A DNA stretch of 49,559 bases, from positions 1-49,559 of the forward strand of contig JAEUHI010000040.1 of NCBI GenBank assembly GCA_016795385.1, given 5' to 3'. The translations under genes were made by a program, and so were the position numbers. The stretch is from Verrucomicrobiales bacterium (GTDB lineage Bacteria > Verrucomicrobiota > Verrucomicrobiia > Verrucomicrobiales > DEV007). Shown here piece after piece: positions 44,710 through 49,559 of the stretch (the stretch's first letter is position 1; every line of letters begins with the position of its first letter). The notes under the pieces are model-generated. The model was not told the origin of the DNA and did no database searches. It saw only the letters and a list, made by a program, of their open reading frames with translations.

Positions 44710-45572
44710 TGAACGCATTCCTTCCAGACAGACACCTGTGGCTCACCGCCGAGCAGGCCCACAGGGCCCGCGAGGACGGAACCGGCGCGGGCATCAAGGT
44801 GGCCATCATCGACAGTGGCATCGACTTCACCCATCCCGACCTCGCGACGGCGACGATCGAGGACAACGTCGTCCTGACGGAAGAGGACGGAAGCCTCGTC
44901 GTTCGTGATACCGGCGAGGCCTTCGACCCGCACGGACACGGCACCGCCGTGGCCTCCATCCTGCACCGCACCGCCCCCCAGGCCCGTCTCGGCAGCTTCC
45001 GGGTCTTTGAGGCGGAGCAAGCCGCCGGCAGTGGCCGCGTCATCCGCGGCGGGGTCGAGCTTGCCCTGAAGCGGGGCTATCAGATCATCAATTGCAGCTT
45101 CGGCATCCGCGGTCAGACCGCCTCGGGCCGTCTCAGCTTTTTTGCGGAGAACAAGGAATGGGCCGATCGTGCCTTCTTCGCGGGCCAGCATGTCGTGGCC
45201 GCCTGCAACAATGAAAATCATGCGGCCACGGAGTGGCCGGCGCATTTCACCAGTGTCGTCACGGTCGATGGCATCCATTGCGACGACGACGAGCTCTTCT
45301 GGAGTCCGGGAGATTTCGCCGACTTCGGTGCCCGTGGCGTCGATGTCGAGGTGGCCTGGACGCGCCACGAGCGGCTCCGCGTCGATGGCAGCAGCTACGC
45401 GGCTCCTCGGGTTGCCGGTTGGATCGCCCGCATTCTTTCCGTTCATCCGCAAGTCGATCCCGTGCAGATGAAGGGACTGCTGCGATTGCTCGCCTACGAG
45501 CGACCGCGCTTCCGCCTCCAATCTGGCCGCAGCCTCGCGCGGGGCGCTGGCTCCACGCGTCCCCGTGGCTGA
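44709..45572 (+). CDS. cytoplasmic subtilisin-like serine protease
   Basis: A 287-residue S8 peptidase. The catalytic triad is visible: D35 in IIDSGIDFTHPDL, H77 in HGHGTAVASIL and S229 in DGSSYAAPRVAG, with N168 in AACNNEN as the oxyanion Asn. There is no signal peptide and no inhibitory prodomain, so it should act in the cytosol and must be controlled by other means. Its start codon (ATG 44709, or GTG 44706) overlaps the GAF gene stop. As the last gene of the cyclase operon it is the natural effector candidate. Confidence 0.88.
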   Translation: MNAFLPDRHLWLTAEQAHRAREDGTGAGIKVAIIDSGIDFTHPDLATATIEDNVVLTEEDGSLVVRDTGEAFDPHGHGTAVASILHRTAPQARLGSFRVFEAEQAAGSGRVIRGGVELALKRGYQIINCSFGIRGQTASGRLSFFAENKEWADRAFFAGQHVVAACNNENHAATEWPAHFTSVVTVDGIHCDDDELFWSPGDFADFGARGVDVEVAWTRHERLRVDGSSYAAPRVAGWIARILSVHPQVDPVQMKGLLRLLAYERPRFRLQSGRSLARGAGSTRPRG

Positions 45573-45684
45573 TCTCACCCATTCCGCTCACTTCGCAAAC
45601 CAGAACCTCACCCGAACCCCAACCGCCGGCCAGCAAAGTCTGGCATGCCGCCCCCTTGTTAAACGCTCACCCCCGGGCGACCGC

Positions 45685-45714
45685 TTGACAGATCCCCTTC
45701 GTTCAAACTACAAA
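45685..45714 (+). promoter_or_regulatory. candidate promoter for the 45730 gene
   Basis: TTGACA (45685-45690) and TACAAA (45709-45714) are separated by 18 bases and lie just before the small gene. The interval from 45573 shows no other feature. Confidence 0.4.
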
Positions 45715-45729
45715 GTCCCCTGATCGCTT

Positions 45730-45978
45730 ATGAGCCTTGATCCCAACGATACCGATTCCGAGGAATTCCTCGCCCTCACCGAATTGCTTGAACTCGGCGA
45801 CGAGACCGCCGAGGGAAGAGCCGCCTATCCCCTGAGCCAGGAGGATGAAACCCTCCTTCTCAAACTCATTGAAAAGCGTTGCTCCCGTGACGAACGGAGA
45901 CAGGCCATGATCCTCGCCGCGTCGAACCGTCTCGCTCTCGAGTTCCTTGCGGTGCGCATCAAGAACATGGCCGCGTGA
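45730..45978 (+). CDS. small acidic hypothetical protein
   Basis: An 82-residue protein with an acidic N-terminus (MSLDPNDTDSEEFLALTELLEL) and a basic helical C-terminus (CSRDERRQAMILAASNRLALEFLAVRIKNMA). I do not recognise a family. Its size, helical character and place next to a sigma-70-like gene, which converges on it, would suit a sigma-binding regulator, but no zinc-finger or membrane segment of known anti-sigma factors is present. It has its own candidate promoter. Confidence 0.6.
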   Translation: MSLDPNDTDSEEFLALTELLELGDETAEGRAAYPLSQEDETLLLKLIEKRCSRDERRQAMILAASNRLALEFLAVRIKNMAA

Positions 45979-46068
45979 ACTGCGCGGGAGCGCCGACCAT
46001 CGCAATCCCGGACTCGCGCTTCGAAAGCGTCTTTCACGGTCGACGCCCGGCCTCTACGACTCTCTCTT

Positions 46069-46998
46069 TCACACCTCGGGAATCTCCACGACAGCATCTT
46101 CATCGCTGGCGAGACAGGGGTGCCGGGCGATGAACGTGGCGATTTGTTCCCACGTGTATTCGTGTCCGCGCATCTCGAGGGAGCGGGTGATTTCGGTCCG
46201 CAGAGAGGCCATGCCGCCATTCTTCATCCGCGTGATTTCGGCCGCGTCCACCCCGAGGATCGGGGCGATCGTTCGTTGCGGAATTTTGTGTAGATAGACG
46301 AGCCGGATGACCACCAGCTCTTCGGGATGGAACCGTTTCAACCACGTAAACCCGTGTCGGATCGCCTCAAAGAGGGCCTTCTCATCTTCCGCGGGGCCCG
46401 ACCACGGCTCCCCGTCGCTTTCCTCACCGACCGTGTCACTGAGCTGTTCGCGCATTCCCTTCTCCCTCCAATCATGCAGGCGATTTCTGCAAACGCGACG
46501 CAGCCAGCCTTCAAGGGAACCTTTTCCAGAGTATTTGCGAAGCTTCCCGGCGAGACATTCCTCGATGACCTCGGAAGCAATTTCGGTTGCCTGGTCCTTC
46601 GAACGGGTGTCCTCCTCGTCACACTTTGATCGCAGATAGGCTCCCAGAGTGGTCAGGTACTGCTCGACGAACACGCCAACCACCCCGCGCTCCCTGTCTA
46701 AAGCGGCCGTTGCGAAGGCCCCGTCGTTCATTGGAGGGAGGTCGAGCAAGCCCAGCAGACCGGCCCGTTCAAGCCACCCGTCAAAGGCACCGATGCCATC
46801 GTGAAGCGTGGGCAGCGTACCGGCTTTTAACTCCGAAACGAGTCGTTGCGCCACCTCGACTGCCTTTTCTTCCTTTCGGGGCACCACCAGAGCGCTCGCG
46901 ACAAGTCTGGCTCGAATCTCCGACTCCAGCTCAGCCTCAAGCACTGCCCGGGAAGCCTCTGCTTCCTTCAGTTTTTGAATCACGTCGCGAATCGCCAT
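46069..46998 (-). CDS. sigma-70 family (ECF-like) RNA polymerase sigma factor
   Basis: A 309-residue sigma-like protein. Region 2 is recognisable around 108-180 (FVEQYLTTLGAYLRSKC, then KYSGKGSLEGWLRRVCRNRLHDW). Region 4 lies around 220-275, with EELVVIRLVYLHKIPQRTIAPILGVDAAEITRMKNG forming an HTH. A 100-residue N-terminal extension and a short C-terminal tail flank these parts, which is longer than a simple ECF factor. The ATG at 46998 is chosen because the extended upstream frame has no conserved character. It is divergent from the DUF4062-STAND gene, so it may drive that gene or others in the island. Confidence 0.8.
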   Translation of the reverse strand: MAIRDVIQKLKEAEASRAVLEAELESEIRARLVASALVVPRKEEKAVEVAQRLVSELKAGTLPTLHDGIGAFDGWLERAGLLGLLDLPPMNDGAFATAALDRERGVVGVFVEQYLTTLGAYLRSKCDEEDTRSKDQATEIASEVIEECLAGKLRKYSGKGSLEGWLRRVCRNRLHDWREKGMREQLSDTVGEESDGEPWSGPAEDEKALFEAIRHGFTWLKRFHPEELVVIRLVYLHKIPQRTIAPILGVDAAEITRMKNGGMASLRTEITRSLEMRGHEYTWEQIATFIARHPCLASDEDAVVEIPEV

Positions 46999-47068
46999 AA
47001 TGTATTTTGGTAAACCAGTGCCCCGGGTCCTACAAGTGCATTTGTGGGTCACTCTCGGATCGAACCCA

Positions 47069-47084
47069 CCCCGCAAGAGCGGGG
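47069..47084. repeat. hairpin in the sigma/STAND divergent region
   Basis: CCCCGC-AAGA-GCGGGG is a perfect 6-bp GC stem with a four-base loop. It lies in the 226-bp divergent interval that must hold both promoters. No convincing -35/-10 pair for a housekeeping sigma factor was found there. Confidence 0.5.
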
Positions 47085-47224
47085 CGGACACTTTGGTCAA
47101 TCGGCCCGCCCGCTCCATGGGGGAACGCATTTGCGCCAGGTGGAGGCGGGGAGGTTTTTTCACAAGATTCGCATCGCGGGCAGTCTGGGTGGGTGGTAAA
47201 AAAACAATGCGTCAAACCTGCAGC

Positions 47225-49432
47225 ATGACAACCGAACCAGATTCAGAAAGGAAAATCATCAGCATCTTTATTAGTAGTCCGGGGGACGTAGAAATGGAAC
47301 GTCAACGGACCAAGCTGCTGATTGAGCGCATTGCCCTTGAATTTTCACCTTGGGCCAAGTTGGATCCCTATTTCTGGGAGCATGAGCCGCACGATTCCTC
47401 GGTAGATTTCACGACCTCGATAGGCCCCACGTCCGACTACGACATTGTTGTCGTCATCCTCCGGGGTCGCCTTGGCACCCGCCTGAACTCGGCGCACCAA
47501 AAAGTTGACGGCGGGGTCTACCGCAGCGGCACGGAGTATGAGGTGCTGACTGCGTTGGAAGCCCAGAATCTACCGCCAGGAGGGCGGCCGCAGCTCAATG
47601 TGTTCCTCAATATTGACCTCGAACCCTTGGATCTATCGTTGGAGAAATCCAAGCGTGACCAGATCACAGCGCAGTACGATGCGCTCCAAGAGTTTATCAA
47701 CGAGCACTTTCAGGCCCCTGAAATCGATCCCGACGGCAAGGAGATACTCACCAATAAGCGTAGCTACAATACCTACAAAACCCTTGACCGATTCGAGGAG
47801 CTTTTGGAAAAAACGTTGCGGGGTGCCCTGAAGGGCCTGCTGGGAATTGAAACCGAACACCAGTCAGTGGGAACGGCGGGCGTTCGTCCCGAAAAGAGCT
47901 GGGAGGGCAGCCCGTTCATGAAACTCGATGTGTTCGAGGCGAAACACGCACCCATCTACTTCGGTCGGACCCGTGCCATCGGCCAGGTCGTCGAGAAACT
48001 GAAGGAACGCTTCGGAAGCGGAAGTGGATTCCTCATGGTCTTCGGTGCGAGTGGCAGCGGAAAGAGTTCCCTGATGCGCGCCGGGGTGCTTCCGATGGTG
48101 ACTACACCTGGGATGATTCCCGGCGTGGGGCTTTGGCGTCAGTCCATTTTCAAACCGAGCGAAGGGTCTGGAGACCTCTTCCTCGCGCTCGCAGCCGCAC
48201 TTCTCTCTGATGACGCTCTTCCGGGCTTGGGTGATCGCTCGCTCCTCCACAAGGAGGATCGGATGAGAAAGCTAGCAGAGGAGCTAAGTCAGGGAGCGAC
48301 CGCTATCGTGGCGCGCATTGAGGGCCGATTGAGTGCCGATGCCGAGCTTGAGCGCGAGCGCCAGGTCGCCCATCTGCTGCTTCTCGCCCGAGAATTCGAG
48401 CATGGGGGGAGACCGGCCGATGCAGAGGCCGCCCGGGACCGGGCGGCCGCTCTGCCGATACCAATGGCGGGATTCATTCTTGTCGTCGATCAGATGGAAG
48501 AGCTCTACACGGGCACAACCGAAGAAGGCCGGAAGGCGTTTCTCGACGCTCTTTGTGCTCTTGCCAAGAGCCGGATGGTACTGGTAACGGCGACTTTGCG
48601 GAGCGATTTCTACTCTTGCTGCGAAGGCCACACCGAGTTGATGCGCTTGAAAGAGGTGGGCAACTACCACCTCGATCTGCCAACCGGCCCTGAATTGCTC
48701 CAGATGATTCGCGAACCCGCCCGTGCCGCGGGTTTGATCTATGAGGAGGACCCGAAACGGGGAAGATTGGACGATCACATCCTCAAGGCAGCGGCGGCGG
48801 ATCCCGACTCTCTGCCTTTGCTTGAGATGTGCCTCGATCGGCTTTATGAAGTGCGCGATATCAAGAAGGGCGCTCTCACGTATTCCGGGTACGAAAAGAT
48901 TGGAGAGCTCGAAGGGGTTCTTACGACGCATGCCGATGAGGTATTCCTTGCTTTCTGCGGCGAAGAAGCACCGAGTAAGGAAAACGAGGACTTGCTGAAC
49001 GAGGTGATCAAGACGCTCGCCTCGCCGAGGGCGGGCGAGGCCGGAAAGGGAGCCAGTGAAGCTGGGGAAGGAGTCAGTGTTGTCCGTAATGTCGTGCCCT
49101 ACGATGCCTTCGAATCACTTCCGGGTGCGCAGCGCCTCGTGGATCAGTTCATTGAGAAGCGACTCTTCACCGGAGGGAGTGATACAGCCGGTAGGCGGGT
49201 CGTCGCGGTGACCCATGAGGCCTTGCTGCGTAATTGGAAGCGAGTCAAGGACATGTTGGGATTGGAAGACAATCAGCACTTTCTCCAGGTCCGAACCAGA
49301 GTGGAGCTGCGGTTTAAGCAGTGGGAGGAGAGCGGCAAAGACAATGGCTTCCTGTTGCAGAAGGGAAAGGAGATCGAGGAAGCCGAGGAGTTGGATACTG
49401 AGTCTCCCCATGTATTCGTTGAGGTGCGCTAG
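47225..49432 (+). CDS. DUF4062-STAND NTPase, truncated at its C-terminus
   Basis: The 735-residue frame begins with a DUF4062 domain (about 10-120: ISIFISSPGDVEMERQRTKLLIE, YDIVVVILRGRLGTRL, GTEYEVLTALEA). A STAND-type NTPase follows, with YFGRTRAIGQVVEKL, Walker A FGASGSGKSS (273-282), Walker B FILVVDQMEEL (417-427), VTATLRSDFYS, and the winged-helix tract VAVTHEALLRNWKRVKDML. Such proteins normally carry a long WD40 or TPR sensor after this point. Here coding ends at a stop six codons past the apparent left end of an IS3-type element, so the sensor part has been cut off. It would belong to a conflict or signalling system. The gene is lower in GC than the core genes. Confidence 0.85.
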   Translation: MTTEPDSERKIISIFISSPGDVEMERQRTKLLIERIALEFSPWAKLDPYFWEHEPHDSSVDFTTSIGPTSDYDIVVVILRGRLGTRLNSAHQKVDGGVYRSGTEYEVLTALEAQNLPPGGRPQLNVFLNIDLEPLDLSLEKSKRDQITAQYDALQEFINEHFQAPEIDPDGKEILTNKRSYNTYKTLDRFEELLEKTLRGALKGLLGIETEHQSVGTAGVRPEKSWEGSPFMKLDVFEAKHAPIYFGRTRAIGQVVEKLKERFGSGSGFLMVFGASGSGKSSLMRAGVLPMVTTPGMIPGVGLWRQSIFKPSEGSGDLFLALAAALLSDDALPGLGDRSLLHKEDRMRKLAEELSQGATAIVARIEGRLSADAELERERQVAHLLLLAREFEHGGRPADAEAARDRAAALPIPMAGFILVVDQMEELYTGTTEEGRKAFLDALCALAKSRMVLVTATLRSDFYSCCEGHTELMRLKEVGNYHLDLPTGPELLQMIREPARAAGLIYEEDPKRGRLDDHILKAAAADPDSLPLLEMCLDRLYEVRDIKKGALTYSGYEKIGELEGVLTTHADEVFLAFCGEEAPSKENEDLLNEVIKTLASPRAGEAGKGASEAGEGVSVVRNVVPYDAFESLPGAQRLVDQFIEKRLFTGGSDTAGRRVVAVTHEALLRNWKRVKDMLGLEDNQHFLQVRTRVELRFKQWEESGKDNGFLLQKGKEIEEAEELDTESPHVFVEVR

Positions 49433-49559
49433 CTTTTTGGACCATCAGAGACCAAAATCAGATCATGTCCAGCAAGACCCGCAATCGATACAATGATGAC
49501 TTCAAGGCCCAGACCCTGGAGCTCGTCGACACCGGCAAACCGATCTCCGAAGTTGCCGA
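49420..49559 (+). mobile_element. left end of an IS3-family insertion sequence (partial)
   Basis: The likely inverted-repeat end starts TGAGGTGCGCTAG near 49420, where the STAND reading frame loses its family character, followed by the TTTTTGGACC tract seen at many IS3-group ends. The transposase orfA starts at 49465 and runs off the window. The exact boundary is an estimate because the right end is not visible. Confidence 0.65.
49465..49559 (+). CDS. IS3-family transposase OrfA (partial, cut by window end)
   Basis: The 31 visible residues begin MSSKTRNRYNDDFKAQTLEL and continue with a helix-turn-helix opening of the transposase_8 type (DTGKPISEVA). This matches the N-terminus of IS3-family OrfA, which binds the IS ends and is joined to OrfB by frameshifting. 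The remainder lies outside the window. Confidence 0.85.
   Translation, partial: MSSKTRNRYNDDFKAQTLELVDTGKPISEVA

Noticed and set aside
47045..47072. tRNA-like T-arm (GGTTCGATCC on the minus strand)
   Set aside because: The flanking five-base T-stem does not pair, and no acceptor, D or anticodon arm can be drawn around it.

Overview
The window looks like a high-GC bacterial chromosome, most likely Verrucomicrobiota. That is an inference from the gene content: a divergent ArsR-methyltransferase beside metK-ahcY, a secreted sulfatase, a DUF3500 protein, a RapA-type helicase, many secreted hypothetical proteins, and strong GC bias that produces long antisense open frames. No rRNA, tRNA or CRISPR array was seen.

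Layout. (1) 0.2-4.5 kb is a small defence and addiction island: hipBA, an orphan vsr, a low-GC DUF3883 nuclease and higBA. (2) 4.7-8.4 kb is the SAM cycle: metK-ahcY on the minus strand, with a divergent ArsR-methyltransferase that is a candidate SAH/SAM sensor. (3) 8.5-11.5 kb is a FixLJ-like two-component operon whose kinase is interrupted by one in-frame TAA. (4) 11.5-20 kb holds a sulfatase with an altered catalytic motif, a secreted HAD phosphatase, an amidohydrolase, an aquaporin, a DUF3500 protein, a methyltransferase and hypothetical proteins. (5) 20-20.9 kb is a DUF433/DUF5615 toxin-antitoxin pair flanked by 32-bp direct repeats that copy the 3' end of the preceding gene. (6) 22.5-30.8 kb holds deoC-aldehyde dehydrogenase, tatA, metF-PPIase, a Tat-exported pyruvyl-transferase-like protein and an alpha/beta hydrolase. 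(7) 30.7-32.7 kb is an AlbA_2-type DNA-binding gene flanked by 169-bp direct repeats that copy the 3' end of the hydrolase gene. (8) 32.8-39.5 kb holds rapA, a class A PBP and an HTTM-like membrane protein.

(9) 39.5-49.6 kb is a second accessory island. It starts with the remnant of a polyvalent-protein kinase domain. A secreted Ig-like protein follows, then the most interesting locus: four genes joined by ATGA-type stop/start overlaps (42111-45572). They encode a helical-repeat protein with a SLOG-like C-terminus, a stand-alone class III nucleotidyl cyclase lacking the usual purine-selecting residues, a GAF-like protein and a cytoplasmic subtilisin-like protease. I read this as a candidate nucleotide-signal-to-protease conflict system. 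Next come a small protein, a sigma-70-like factor and a divergent DUF4062-STAND NTPase. The STAND gene is cut short at the left end of an IS3-family element that runs off the window.

Two accessory modules share one topology: the cargo lies just after a host gene, and the 3' end of that gene is repeated on the far side. No integrase or transposase is present at either site. This resembles Campbell-type integration of small circles by homology. It could be a recurrent acquisition route in this lineage, but that is inference. All functional calls are by reading of motifs; no database search was run.
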